Positions 41,796 to 51,669 of a stretch of DNA of 64,000 nt are shown in pieces. This DNA is from an uncultured Lachnospiraceae bacterium (GTDB taxonomy: Bacteria; Bacillota; Clostridia; Lachnospirales; Lachnospiraceae): assembly GCA_948794795.1 (NCBI GenBank), contig CAQGLR010000006.1, positions 90,336-154,335 on the forward strand, read 5' to 3'. Position 1 is the stretch's first letter, and each line of letters starts with the position of its first letter. Below the pieces are notes generated by a model. The model was not told the DNA's origin and searched no databases. It saw nothing but the letters and a program-made list of their open reading frames with translations. A program made the translations under genes and the position numbers.

Positions 41796-43160
41796 TTAAT
41801 TATTTTCCCTTATAGCAGCGTTAGCACGCTCTACATTAAGCCTTGAAAGGAATATTGTAATTACCAGGTTAATTATCATTGGTATCCAAAGATACATAAA
41901 ATATAGCATATTAATACAAGATGATGGCTGTACTGCTGCGTTGGCAATATACCCGCTTGCACTAAGAAGCCATCCTGAAAGGGCTGTACCAATCCCGCCT
42001 CCTATTTTTACACCAAGTGATGTACAAGAATACATTGTACCATCAATACGTTTGCCCTTTGTTAAGAATGTATATTCTGAACATTCTGCAATTAATGCAT
42101 TTAAATCACCCTGTAATGGACTCATTCCAAGGGATGCAATTCCTGAAAAAAGCAGCATAAGCGGAATATTTCCCATATATCCAGCTGCAATTACAAGTCC
42201 TCTTGCAACCGTGCCAATTATATATCCTATAAGGTTTAACTTATACATACCATTAAACTTCTTTACTAAGAAAGGTGTTACAAGCAGCCCTATAATTAAT
42301 GGTATATTAATTGCCCATGCAAAGACCCCAAGTAATGACGCATCCCCAAGAATATAAGTCATAAAGAATATACCCATATTAAGCGTTGCTGTAAATATCT
42401 GCATTAATATATACATTACACATATTATTATATAATATTTATTTGAAACCAGCATTTTGGCAGCACTTTTAAGACCATACTTTTCTTCCTGTAAATCCTT
42501 TTTTACAAGTTTTTTGTCCTCTAATTCTTCTGCTGGCAGCTCCTTTACAGACAAGACAGAAATAGTATTTACAATAAGCCCAATAACTGCATATAATATA
42601 GCTATTGTCCTCCATCCTGCTGCGCCGCCTCCCAGGGCTTCTACTGCATCGACTGTAACTGTCTGGATTAACATACTTGTACCAAAAGCAAACATAAAAC
42701 GTATTGACCCCATCTGTACACGTTCGCTGTCATTTTTGGTAATAAGCGATGTAAGTGCTGAATATGCAATATTGTTTGCAGTATAAAAAACTGCGTTTAA
42801 TAATGTATATGCAACAAAGAACCACGCATATTGTGCAAACTTGCTTGCCCCAGCAGGTACTATAAAAAGCATGACAATCATTGCTGAACATCCAATATAT
42901 GCCCATAACATCCAAGGCCTTGCCTTGCCCATCCTGCTTTTTGTCTTGTCAATCATTGACCCAAAGAATATATCTGTCACACCATCAAATAACTTTGAAA
43001 CCATCATAAGCGTACCGACAATTCCTGAATCCATTCCTATAGTATCTGTCAGGTATATCATTAAAAATGATGATAAAAATGCATACACTACATTTCCTGC
43101 AATATCCCCCGAACCATACCCCACCTTATTATACCATTTTAAATATGTTTTTTTCCCCAT
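41796..43160 (-). CDS. GPH-family sugar:cation symporter (lactose/galactoside permease candidate)
   Basis: A 454-aa permease with twelve helices of the glycoside-pentoside-hexuronide family: KVGYGSGDIAGNVVYAF at the start, FDGVTDIFFGSMIDKTKSRMGKARPWML, the signature loop between helices 2 and 3, and PLQGDLNALIAECSEY later. It likely imports lactose or another galactoside with Na+ or H+. Located 116 nt after lacZ. AGGAAGG precedes the ATG. The C-terminal IIA domain of LacS-type permeases is absent. Confidence 0.9.
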   Translation of the reverse strand: MGKKTYLKWYNKVGYGSGDIAGNVVYAFLSSFLMIYLTDTIGMDSGIVGTLMMVSKLFDGVTDIFFGSMIDKTKSRMGKARPWMLWAYIGCSAMIVMLFIVPAGASKFAQYAWFFVAYTLLNAVFYTANNIAYSALTSLITKNDSERVQMGSIRFMFAFGTSMLIQTVTVDAVEALGGGAAGWRTIAILYAVIGLIVNTISVLSVKELPAEELEDKKLVKKDLQEEKYGLKSAAKMLVSNKYYIIICVMYILMQIFTATLNMGIFFMTYILGDASLLGVFAWAINIPLIIGLLVTPFLVKKFNGMYKLNLIGYIIGTVARGLVIAAGYMGNIPLMLLFSGIASLGMSPLQGDLNALIAECSEYTFLTKGKRIDGTMYSCTSLGVKIGGGIGTALSGWLLSASGYIANAAVQPSSCINMLYFMYLWIPMIINLVITIFLSRLNVERANAAIRENN

Positions 43161-43276
43161 AGTACATTACCTTCCTCTCTTCTTTACATGCCAGACGGAT
43201 ATCCGTAATCCGCATTGCCTGCCCACTTGTAAACCAGCCTCATCACCACTTAAAAAGCAGGGCTTGCCTGATAAGG

Positions 43277-46200
43277 TCAAAATACGAGTTTCATCCTAAA
43301 TGTAAACACCTCCTCATTAAATTTATATTTGTCAGAAAGTAAAGGCCCACAGCTGTTTGAACCAATGCCATTTTGTTTATAATCAAGGCAAAGCACTGTA
43401 CATCCTGACTTCTCCAGTTCATAATTATGTTTCTTCTGTGCCAGTTCTTCTTGTGTATATAATGACACGTTAATTGAAAATGGTTCTGGTGATACTGCTG
43501 TAATGCTTTTTCCATCCCCCTTTACAGATACATAATCACAATCTGCATGGCTGCCATTCTCCTGTGGACGTATATAATCTTCATGCATGTCTTCTGCTTT
43601 TACATTAAACAGCCCATGTCTGCCTGCCCTGCACTTATCAGCATAACTTTCGTATGGCCCAATTCCATAATATGAGACATTTTCCATACATCCATCAAGG
43701 AAAAGCCTTAATCCGAACCTTGGAAGTTCTGGAAATTCTTTATCCTTTTTCACATCCATAGCAACAGAAATCTCCCCTGTATTCCTGACTGTCCATATAG
43801 CATCAATATCAAGTATCCTCTGTATTGTAACAGCAGCAACAGACATTATGCTGTGTATTGTAACCCTGTCTTTTTCTATTTTATATTCTGTCTTATAAGC
43901 CCTTGTAATACTTTTATCATAATGTGCAGCATACCATTCCTGTTTAATCCTTATATCATTATCTGTAGGCGCTCTCCAGATATTGATTTCCACAGGCTTT
44001 GTTATAATCTTCCTGCCCTCATAAATAATTTCTTTAAAAAGCCCGTTAAGCTTGTTATAGGTATAATTTACAGAATTATTCTTAATTGTTATATACCTGT
44101 CATCTTCGCTAACTTCAAGGGCATCTCCTTGTTTCTGGTTTTCCTGTAGCAGCATGGCAGTTACCTGGTTCCTCCCATCCTTGTTATTAATGCGGATTTC
44201 ATCAAATCCAAGCTCATCTCTGGTGGAATTATGGTAATAAACTACTCTTAAGTAACATTTGCCTGCCTCAGGGATATCTAACCTTAAAGAGGCCTTTCCA
44301 TCCCCATGTGGAGGAATTTCTTCTGTAAATACAACATCTCCATCCATTAGTATTTTGCCATCACAATCCAGTTCATATTTCACATATAAATACTTTCCAA
44401 GGTTTACAAAATCCATATAATTATGGATTATAAGTTCTCCTGTTTCACTGTCAAAACTAACTACCCTTGCAGGACGGCTGGTATTCTTATATTCCAAAAG
44501 CCCTGTGTGCGGTGTACGGTCTGGATACACAAGCCCGTCTACACAGAAATTGCCATCATGTATATCTTCCCCATGGTCACCGCCATAATAATATACTGCC
44601 TTGCCATTTTCTGTAACTCCCTTATATATTGCATGGTCACACCATTCCCATACAAACCCGCCACACATAACATCATTATTATTAATTATCTGGAAATAGT
44701 CTTCAAAGTCTCCTGGGCCATTTCCCATTGCATGACAGTATTCCACAAGCAGATATGGCTTATCAGGTTCACTATCAATGTATTTCTGTATATCCTCAAT
44801 AGAAGGATACATCATACTATATATATCAATATTGGAATAGTCATATTTTCTCTTTTTGCTTGTATATATTGCACTTTCATAATGTGTAAGACGTGTTTTG
44901 TCAAATCCTTTAGTCCATGCCAGTGCTTCCTCAAAAGCACATCCATAGGCACATTCATTTCCCATTGACCAGATTACAATACATGGCCTGTTCTTATCCC
45001 TTTGCACACATAACTGGACACGGTCAAGTGTAGCAGGTATAAACCCTGGATTGTCTGCAAGCCTTTCGCCCCAGCGGCTGCTGGTATTCTCCCAGCTTTT
45101 ATCTTCTAAATACTGTGTCTGCATACCATGGCTTTCATTATCTGCCTCATCAATTACAAAGAACCCGTATTCATCACAAAGCTGGTAAAAGTATGGTGCA
45201 TTAGGATAATGGCTGCTGCGGATAGCATTAAAATTATGTTTCTTAATTAACTGCAAATCTTTTATAAGCTGTTCCTGGCTTATAACAAATCCTGTAACAG
45301 GGTCTGAATCATGGCGGTTTACACCCCTGAATTTAATCTGGCTGTTATTTACATAAACAACATTTCCACTAATATAAATTTCCCTTATACCAATTCTGTC
45401 TGTAATTACTTCATTCCCTGATTCAATAACCATTGTATATAAATATGGCTCTTCTGGGTTCCAAAGTACAGGGTCTTCAATCTTTATACTGCATATATAC
45501 TGGTAATCATTATCACCTGCTAATTTTTCAAATATACCTGATGCTGTTTTATTTCCTTTCATATCCAGTATAGTAACTTCTGGTTCTGTATAAGCTCCTT
45601 CAAACTTTGCTTTTACCCTTACTTCCGCATTCTCTGGGTTAATGCATACTGTTGTAAAATAATCATACAAGAAATTTTCTGGCCTTTTTAACAAATACAC
45701 ATCCCTGAATATCCCGCTCATACGGAATTTATCCTGGTCTTCAAAATATGTCCCGTCACACCACTTTAATACAAGGACTGCCAGCTGGTTTTCACCTTCC
45801 TGCAATAACTCTGTTACATCAAATTCACTTGTTGCATGTGATACCTGGCTGTAACCTGCATACTGTCCGTTCACCCAAAGATAAAAACATGAATCAACCC
45901 CTTCAAAATCCAGGTAAGCTTTTGGCGCATCCTTATTTTTGTTATAATTAAAGCTGCATATATATGCACCACATGGATTTTCCTGAGGCACATAAGGCGG
46001 GTCAATGGGTATTGGATATCTTACATTAGTATACTGGTGGCAGTCATAACCATAGTTCTGCCATACACCTGGCACCTCCACCATTTCAAATCCATCTGCC
46101 AGGTATCCTGTTTCATAAAACTTATCCTGTAAATCATAAATACTATCAAAATATTTAAACTTCCATTCCCCATTAAGCATCTGGATACGGTCTGACTTCT

Positions 46201-46315
46201 CCCTGTCATATACCAGTGTCCCCATGTTCTTTGATGCAGGAATATAATATGCTCTTGGCGGCATAATATTTTCATGCATTATTTTTAAGTTTTCATAATG
46301 TTTAGGTATAATCAT
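43277..46315 (-). CDS. lacZ: Beta-galactosidase, glycoside hydrolase family 2
   Basis: A 1012-aa enzyme that hydrolyses lactose and other beta-galactosides. Domains follow E. coli LacZ: sugar-binding N-terminus (LNGEWKFKYFDS), immunoglobulin-like domain, the TIM barrel with GVNRHDSDPVTG, acid/base Glu454 in WSMGNECAYG and nucleophile Glu525 in LVEYCHAMGNG, then the small-chain domain with RAPTDNDI and YYGIGPYESYADK. Full length is intact. No signal peptide, so it is cytoplasmic and depends on the permease encoded next. GGAGG lies 7 nt before the ATG. Divergent from an AraC regulator. Confidence 0.96.
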   Translation of the reverse strand: MIIPKHYENLKIMHENIMPPRAYYIPASKNMGTLVYDREKSDRIQMLNGEWKFKYFDSIYDLQDKFYETGYLADGFEMVEVPGVWQNYGYDCHQYTNVRYPIPIDPPYVPQENPCGAYICSFNYNKNKDAPKAYLDFEGVDSCFYLWVNGQYAGYSQVSHATSEFDVTELLQEGENQLAVLVLKWCDGTYFEDQDKFRMSGIFRDVYLLKRPENFLYDYFTTVCINPENAEVRVKAKFEGAYTEPEVTILDMKGNKTASGIFEKLAGDNDYQYICSIKIEDPVLWNPEEPYLYTMVIESGNEVITDRIGIREIYISGNVVYVNNSQIKFRGVNRHDSDPVTGFVISQEQLIKDLQLIKKHNFNAIRSSHYPNAPYFYQLCDEYGFFVIDEADNESHGMQTQYLEDKSWENTSSRWGERLADNPGFIPATLDRVQLCVQRDKNRPCIVIWSMGNECAYGCAFEEALAWTKGFDKTRLTHYESAIYTSKKRKYDYSNIDIYSMMYPSIEDIQKYIDSEPDKPYLLVEYCHAMGNGPGDFEDYFQIINNNDVMCGGFVWEWCDHAIYKGVTENGKAVYYYGGDHGEDIHDGNFCVDGLVYPDRTPHTGLLEYKNTSRPARVVSFDSETGELIIHNYMDFVNLGKYLYVKYELDCDGKILMDGDVVFTEEIPPHGDGKASLRLDIPEAGKCYLRVVYYHNSTRDELGFDEIRINNKDGRNQVTAMLLQENQKQGDALEVSEDDRYITIKNNSVNYTYNKLNGLFKEIIYEGRKIITKPVEINIWRAPTDNDIRIKQEWYAAHYDKSITRAYKTEYKIEKDRVTIHSIMSVAAVTIQRILDIDAIWTVRNTGEISVAMDVKKDKEFPELPRFGLRLFLDGCMENVSYYGIGPYESYADKCRAGRHGLFNVKAEDMHEDYIRPQENGSHADCDYVSVKGDGKSITAVSPEPFSINVSLYTQEELAQKKHNYELEKSGCTVLCLDYKQNGIGSNSCGPLLSDKYKFNEEVFTFRMKLVF

Positions 46316-46503
46316 ACTGTTTCCTCCATTCCTTATAAGTTTCCGTATTTGATGGTGTAATTATACCCTTTTATAATACCATAAGTCCATAAACTACATT
46401 AGACAAAACATGCACAAAATGATACAATTAATATAAATCATCAGACAATATTGCTTTATTTTAATTTTATTTCCATTATTTTCCTGAAAGGATGTGGTTT
46501 AAA

Positions 46504-47358
46504 TTGTATATAAATTCAGGTTATCTTAACAACTCATTAATTGACTTTAAAGACAAAAGCAGGCCACTGGTTGTAGGAAGCTGCGGCACATACCGGCTTA
46601 TAAACCACCCTAAACTTCCAACATGGCGTCCCAGAGGGCGTATTGATTACCAGCTTTTATATATTGCTGCTGGCAAAGCACATTTTTATTTTAAAGAAAA
46701 TGAAGATACAATAGTTACATCTGGGAATATGGTACTCTACCGCCCAAAAGAGATGCAGCGTTATATATATTATGTGGAAGACCAGACAGAAGTATACTGG
46801 GTCCATTTTACAGGAAGCCAGGTTAAACAGATTTTAAAAAAATATAATTTTCCTGCTACAGGGCATATTATTCCCTCAGGAGCTTCTCCTGGATACCAGA
46901 AACTTTTCTTAAGATTAATCCAGGAACTACAGTTATGCAGGCCGCATTATGAAGAATTTCTCTCAATACTGCTTACACAAATATTTATTTTAACAGACAG
47001 ATATTCAAGAGGCACGAAAATAACAAACAAATATGCCCATAACGAAATAGAAACTGCTGTCAGGTATTTTAATGAACATTATAACAGTTCCATAAATATT
47101 GCAGAATATGCAGAATCTAAAAATATGAGTACAAGCTGGTTTATACGGAACTTTAAATTTTATACTGGAACCACACCGCTTAATTATATACTTAATATAC
47201 GTATAAGCAATGCACAAAGCCTTCTTGAAAATACCAAATATAATATAACTGAAATAGCTGCTATTACCGGCTATGACAACCCGTTGTACTTTAGCAGGCT
47301 TTTTAAGAAACAAACAGGTCTTTCCCCATCTGAATATAGAAAACAAAGCAATATTTAA
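46504..47358 (+). CDS. AraC-family regulator of the lactose cluster
   Basis: A 284-aa regulator: N-terminal cupin effector domain (GRIDYQLLYIAAGKAHFYFKENED...GNMVLYRPKEMQRY) and C-terminal tandem helix-turn-helix ending ITEIAAITGYDNPLYFSRLFKKQTGLSPSEYRK. It probably activates lacZ across the divergent 170-bp region in response to a sugar. The start is uncertain: an ATG at 46492 directly abuts the AAAGGA, leaving no spacing, so I prefer the TTG at 46504 about 12 nt after it. Confident in family, less in the start. Confidence 0.88.
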   Translation: MYINSGYLNNSLIDFKDKSRPLVVGSCGTYRLINHPKLPTWRPRGRIDYQLLYIAAGKAHFYFKENEDTIVTSGNMVLYRPKEMQRYIYYVEDQTEVYWVHFTGSQVKQILKKYNFPATGHIIPSGASPGYQKLFLRLIQELQLCRPHYEEFLSILLTQIFILTDRYSRGTKITNKYAHNEIETAVRYFNEHYNSSINIAEYAESKNMSTSWFIRNFKFYTGTTPLNYILNIRISNAQSLLENTKYNITEIAAITGYDNPLYFSRLFKKQTGLSPSEYRKQSNI

Positions 47359-47360
47359 AA

Positions 47361-47380
47361 GGCAGTGCCTAAGCACTGCC
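47361..47380. terminator. Bidirectional terminator
   Basis: GGCAGTGC/GCACTGCC stem with a 4-nt loop, preceded by AAAA and followed by TTTGTATT, between the convergent AraC and protease genes. Confidence 0.85.
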
Positions 47381-47402
47381 TTTGTATTAATGGACTATTA
47401 TA

Positions 47403-48617
47403 TCAATTACCTGCCAGATAATCAAGCGCCGCCTGCATCTGGTTATCTATTGCAAACTCTTCACCATCATCTGCAAGTGTATCCTTGTCAAGCTTAACTT
47501 CTATATCAGGTTCCAGGCCTGTTTTATGGATATTCCTGCCTTTCGGTGTATAATATTTAGAAGTAGTCATTTTTAAAGCTGTACCATCTTTCAGTCCAAA
47601 TATAGTCTGTACTATACCCTTTCCAAATGTCGTTGTACCAACAAGTTTTGCTACACCATTATCCTGTAATGCACCAGAAAATACTTCAGATGCACTTGCT
47701 GAGCCTCCATTTACAAGAATTGCCATTGGAATCTTTAAACATATGTCATCCTCTGCAAAAAACTCTTCTTCAATTCCGCTTTTATTTTTTGTATATACAA
47801 CAAGTCCTTTTGGAAGCAGCCGGTCAAGCATAGTTACTGCTGCTGACAGAAGACCTCCTCCATTATTACGCAAATCTATAATTAAAGATTTCATGCCAGC
47901 ATCTTCAAGTGTATCAACAGCATTTTTAAACTGCTTTTTTGTAACTTCTTCAAATCCTGTAACCTTTATATATCCTGTCTGGCCAGACAACATTTTTGAA
48001 AAAACTGTATCTTCTTCAATAAGTTCACGTTTAACTTTAATAGTAATATAATCATCCTCATTATCACGCTGTACCATTAAAGAAACTGTTGTTCCCTCTT
48101 CACCTTTTACTTTAGAAAGGACAGTTGACAAATCCTGCCCAACAACAATTTCACCATCAACTGCACAGATTATATCACCAGCCTCTATTCCTGCTTTTTG
48201 GGCAGGACCCCCTTTTATTGGCTTTACTATAACTATATCACCTGTTTTAACATCTTCCTTTACACTTGCCCCTATACCACAATATGTTCCATTTGATTTT
48301 TCAGTAATCTCTTTATACTCTTCTGCTGTATAATATTCAGCATAATTATCGCCAAGACCTCTGAATATTCCTTTATATATAGAATTTGCCATAGTTTCGC
48401 TATCTATGTCATCAAAGTAATACCTGTCTATATACATGCCTATTATATCTGTTTTTTTTCTGATATCCCTTTCCAGTATAGTCCTGGCATTATTTCCTGG
48501 CAAAAAAACAATATCAAAAATACCTGTGCAGGCAAGAATAAATAACAGCATAAATAATAACATTACACCTGATGCCGCTCCTGCTAAAAAATCTTTAATG
48601 TCGTATTTATTTTCCAT
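47403..48617 (-). CDS. C-terminal processing protease (S41A, CtpA-like)
   Basis: A 404-aa membrane-anchored protease: one N-terminal helix (about 14-38), an alpha-helical segment with TMANSIYKGIFRGLGDNYAEYYTAEEY, a PDZ domain (KGGPAQKAGIEAGDIICAVDGE), and the peptidase core with DLRNNGGG, Ser308 in GGSASASEVFSGAL and the lysine in GTTTFGKGIVQ. It cleaves proteins outside the membrane, for example in envelope or sporulation control. The ATG at 48617 follows AGAGGA. Confidence 0.93.
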   Translation of the reverse strand: MENKYDIKDFLAGAASGVMLLFMLLFILACTGIFDIVFLPGNNARTILERDIRKKTDIIGMYIDRYYFDDIDSETMANSIYKGIFRGLGDNYAEYYTAEEYKEITEKSNGTYCGIGASVKEDVKTGDIVIVKPIKGGPAQKAGIEAGDIICAVDGEIVVGQDLSTVLSKVKGEEGTTVSLMVQRDNEDDYITIKVKRELIEEDTVFSKMLSGQTGYIKVTGFEEVTKKQFKNAVDTLEDAGMKSLIIDLRNNGGGLLSAAVTMLDRLLPKGLVVYTKNKSGIEEEFFAEDDICLKIPMAILVNGGSASASEVFSGALQDNGVAKLVGTTTFGKGIVQTIFGLKDGTALKMTTSKYYTPKGRNIHKTGLEPDIEVKLDKDTLADDGEEFAIDNQMQAALDYLAGN

Positions 48618-48846
48618 ATTATTCCTCTTTCTGCATACAATTATGTACATATTATGTTATTTTTAAAATTAATCTATGCACCTATAGCTATTTTCATGCA
48701 AATAAAACATTTATAAACATAATATATCAAAAAACTCTATATGTAAATATTATAGATAAAATAATTGCACAATTTATGGAATATTTTCCAAAAACACCCT
48801 GACAGCACAATGTGGTATAATATATACAATATATACACAAAAACAC

Positions 48847-48871
48847 AGACCAGGCAAATTACGCCTGGCCT
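48847..48871 (-). terminator. Terminator of the PucR-type regulator gene
   Basis: Stem CCAGGC/GCCTGG with a 7-nt loop, followed on the minus strand by TCTGTGTTTTTGTG. Confidence 0.75.
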
Positions 48872-48907
48872 GCATTTATATATATAGCATATTAAATGAT
48901 TGCAATT

Positions 48908-49996
48908 TTAGTACTCAAATGTTTCCATATATTTCATATACTTAACTACCATAAGGGCTATCTTAAATGTTATGGCATCATCAAATACCCTTAAATCAAG
49001 CCCTGTGCTTTTTTCAAGTTTATCCAGCCTGTACACAAGTGTATTTCTGTGTATATAAAGCTGCCTTGAAGTTTCTGAAACATTTAAGCTGTTTTCAAAA
49101 AATTTATTTATAGTTGCGATTGTTTCTTCATCAAAGTCATCAGGTGACTTATCGCCAAATATCTCTTTTATAAACATTTTACAAAGCGGCATAGGAAGCT
49201 GGTATATAAGACGTCCTATACCAAGGCTGCTGTAAGCTATTACATGCTGGTCACTATAAAATATCTTTCCAACATCAAGTGCCATCTTTGCTTCTTTATA
49301 AGAACGTGACACATCTTTTATCTCATTCACTATTGTACCATATGCAACATATACCATTGTCATTGCTTCTGTATTAAGCATATCAAGAATTACACGTGCT
49401 GTCTTCTCCATGTCACTATAGCCTTCATTCTGCTTAACCTCTTTAACAAGGATTATATTTTTCTCATCTACCTGTGTAATAAAATCCCGTGTCTTGCTTG
49501 CAAAAAGCCCTTTTACTGTTTCAAGTGCATTGACATCTTTTTCATTCTTAGTTTCTATAAGAAATACTACCCTCTTAACACTTGTATCTATATGAAGCTT
49601 CTTAGCACGGTTATATATATCTACAAGCAGCAGATTATCCAATAAAAGGTTTTTAATAAAGTTATCTTTATCATACCTTTCTTTATATGCTACCAGTAAA
49701 TTCTGTATCTGGAATGCTGCAAGCTTTCCAACCATATAAACATCATCACTATCCCCTTTTGCAAGGATAACATATTCCAGCTGGTGCTCATCAAATACCT
49801 TAAAGAACTGGTATCCCTGTAAAACCTGGCTGTCTGCTGGAGAATCTACAAATGTCATAACTGCTTCTTCGTATTCCTCAATATTATTTATAGTAGTTGC
49901 AAGGGCTTTCCCCTCTGTATCCATAATACATATATCAATCCTGGTTATATTTTTCAATCCATCTATAGTGGTCTGCAAGACCTGGTTTGATATCAT
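48908..49996 (-). CDS. PucR/CdaR-family transcriptional regulator
   Basis: A 362-aa regulator. The N-terminal part resembles a sugar-diacid-recognition sensor (MISNQVLQTTIDGLKNITRIDICIMD), a central GGDEF-like scaffold follows, and the C-terminus carries the PucR helix-turn-helix: FENSLNVSETSRQLYIHRNTLVYRLDKLEKSTGLDLR. Such regulators control uptake or catabolism genes in response to a metabolite. GGAGGT precedes the ATG. The MsmX-type ATPase lies directly upstream on the same strand and may be a target, an inference from position only. Confidence 0.88.
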   Translation of the reverse strand: MISNQVLQTTIDGLKNITRIDICIMDTEGKALATTINNIEEYEEAVMTFVDSPADSQVLQGYQFFKVFDEHQLEYVILAKGDSDDVYMVGKLAAFQIQNLLVAYKERYDKDNFIKNLLLDNLLLVDIYNRAKKLHIDTSVKRVVFLIETKNEKDVNALETVKGLFASKTRDFITQVDEKNIILVKEVKQNEGYSDMEKTARVILDMLNTEAMTMVYVAYGTIVNEIKDVSRSYKEAKMALDVGKIFYSDQHVIAYSSLGIGRLIYQLPMPLCKMFIKEIFGDKSPDDFDEETIATINKFFENSLNVSETSRQLYIHRNTLVYRLDKLEKSTGLDLRVFDDAITFKIALMVVKYMKYMETFEY

Positions 49997-50285
49997 AAAT
50001 CAACCTCCATACTGCGGTTTCTCTAAGAACAGTTAGTTTCCTATGTCCATACGCAGTTCAAACTTATAAATGAAAGATTTATCTTTCATCTTCTTACCTA
50101 CAATACAATTAATTATTGTGCCTCTCACCATAAATATGACACATATCCCCTTGGTTATTTATATTACCATCAATTTGCACAAAAGTAAAGGGGGTTACGT
50201 TAATTTTTCATATATTTTTCTTATTTATTTCACTAAAAATTGTGCACTTTCCCATATTATTCCAATATTGTATATTTAAAGCAAA
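49997..50285. other. Intergenic region upstream of the PucR-type gene
   Basis: It holds the promoter region of the regulator. A short hairpin TGAAAGA/TCTTTCA lies near 50070-50089. Two plus-strand frames here are AT-rich noise. I see no further gene. Confidence 0.5.
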
Positions 50286-50316
50286 ACAGGTGCTGTACTT
50301 TATGTACAGCACCTGT
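50286..50316 (-). terminator. Strong terminator of the MsmX-type ATPase gene
   Basis: A perfect 13-bp stem (ACAGGTGCTGTAC and its complement) with a 5-nt loop, followed on the minus strand by TTTGCTTT. Confidence 0.85.
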
Positions 50317-50353
50317 AAAATGTATATATCCAATATTATATGTCTGTATTATC

Positions 50354-51466
50354 CTAATTAGTAATAGTCTTTTCTGTTTCCTTATCAAATACATGGATTT
50401 TACTTACATCAAGCGCAATCTTAATTGTATCTCCAGGACGGGCTGTTGTACGTGGATTAACACGGACTGTAATATCAAAGCCTTCTACTGTAAAGTATAA
50501 GAATACTTCTGCACCAAGCATTTCATAAACTTTAACTGTTGCATCAAGTACATTATCTGTTCCTGAATTAATATAAATCTCTTCATCCTTAATATCTTCT
50601 GGACGTATACCCATGATAACTTCTTTACCAATATATCCGCCTTCTATTACCTTCTCTGCCTTGCCTTCTGGAATCTTAACAGAGTATGAACCAAATTCAA
50701 GCTTAACATCTGAACCATCTTTAACAGCTTTGCAATTAACAAAGTTCATCTGAGGTGAACCAATAAATCCTGCAACGAATACATTGCATGGTTTTGTATA
50801 AAGGTCAATAGGTGAAGCAACCTGCTGCATAATACCATCTTTCATAACAACAATACGTGTACCAAGAGTAAGGGCCTCTGTCTGGTCATGTGTTACATAG
50901 ATAATTGTAGCTTCAAGTCTCTGGTGGATTTTTGAAATCTCAATACGCATCTGTACACGGAGCTTAGCATCCAGGTTTGATAAAGGCTCATCCATAAGGA
51001 ATACTTTAGGATTACGCACGATTGCACGTCCCATGGCAACACGCTGTCTCTGTCCACCTGATAAAGCCTTTGGCTTACGGTCTAAAAGATGTTCAATATC
51101 AAGAATCTTAGCAGCCTCATGTACCAGCTTGTCAATTTTCTCCTTTGGAGTCTTTCTTAACTTAAGACCAAATGCCATATTATCATAAACTGACATATGA
51201 GGATACAAAGCATAGTTCTGGAATACCATTGCAATATCCCTGTCCTTTGGCTCTACATCATTAACAAGTGTATTGCCAATCCATAACTCACCTGCTGAAA
51301 TTTCCTCAAGACCTGCTATCATACGAAGTGTTGTAGACTTTCCACAACCTGAAGGACCTACAAAGATAATAAACTCTTTATCTGCAACCTCAAGATTAAA
51401 ATCCTTAACTGCAACAAAGCCGTTTGGATATGTTTTATTAATGTTTTTTAAAGATAAACTTGCCAT
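50354..51466 (-). CDS. msmX: Sugar ABC importer ATPase, MsmX/UgpC type
   Basis: A 370-aa ATPase: GPSGCGKST (37-45), FQNYALYPHMSVYDN, LSGGQRQRVAMGRA, FLMDEPLSNLDAKLR and VTHDQTEA, followed by a C-terminal OB-fold regulatory domain (MGIRPEDI). In Firmicutes a single MsmX serves several carbohydrate importers encoded elsewhere, and here too no permease or binding protein is adjacent. It fits the cytosolic energy supply for oligosaccharide uptake. AGGAGG lies 8 nt before the ATG. Confidence 0.93.
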   Translation of the reverse strand: MASLSLKNINKTYPNGFVAVKDFNLEVADKEFIIFVGPSGCGKSTTLRMIAGLEEISAGELWIGNTLVNDVEPKDRDIAMVFQNYALYPHMSVYDNMAFGLKLRKTPKEKIDKLVHEAAKILDIEHLLDRKPKALSGGQRQRVAMGRAIVRNPKVFLMDEPLSNLDAKLRVQMRIEISKIHQRLEATIIYVTHDQTEALTLGTRIVVMKDGIMQQVASPIDLYTKPCNVFVAGFIGSPQMNFVNCKAVKDGSDVKLEFGSYSVKIPEGKAEKVIEGGYIGKEVIMGIRPEDIKDEEIYINSGTDNVLDATVKVYEMLGAEVFLYFTVEGFDITVRVNPRTTARPGDTIKIALDVSKIHVFDKETEKTITN

Positions 51467-51669
51467 TATGAATTTCCTCCTAATTTGTCAAATATAAAAT
51501 ATTCCGTATAAAATATACGCGTGCTTAAACTGTATTATTATCATACACTAATGGACATTTTTTTACCATAGACCAAATATCCAAAGAAATTTTTTAGTTT
51601 TTGTGCAATGCGTATAGAATTATATTTTTTAAGATGAAATACATCAAAACTTACAATTTTTTTTCATTT

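Noticed and set aside
51495..51520. TTGACA at the 3' edge of the region upstream of the MsmX-type gene as its -35
   Set aside because: It abuts the ribosome site (TTGACAAATTAGGAGG), leaving no room for a -10 and leader.
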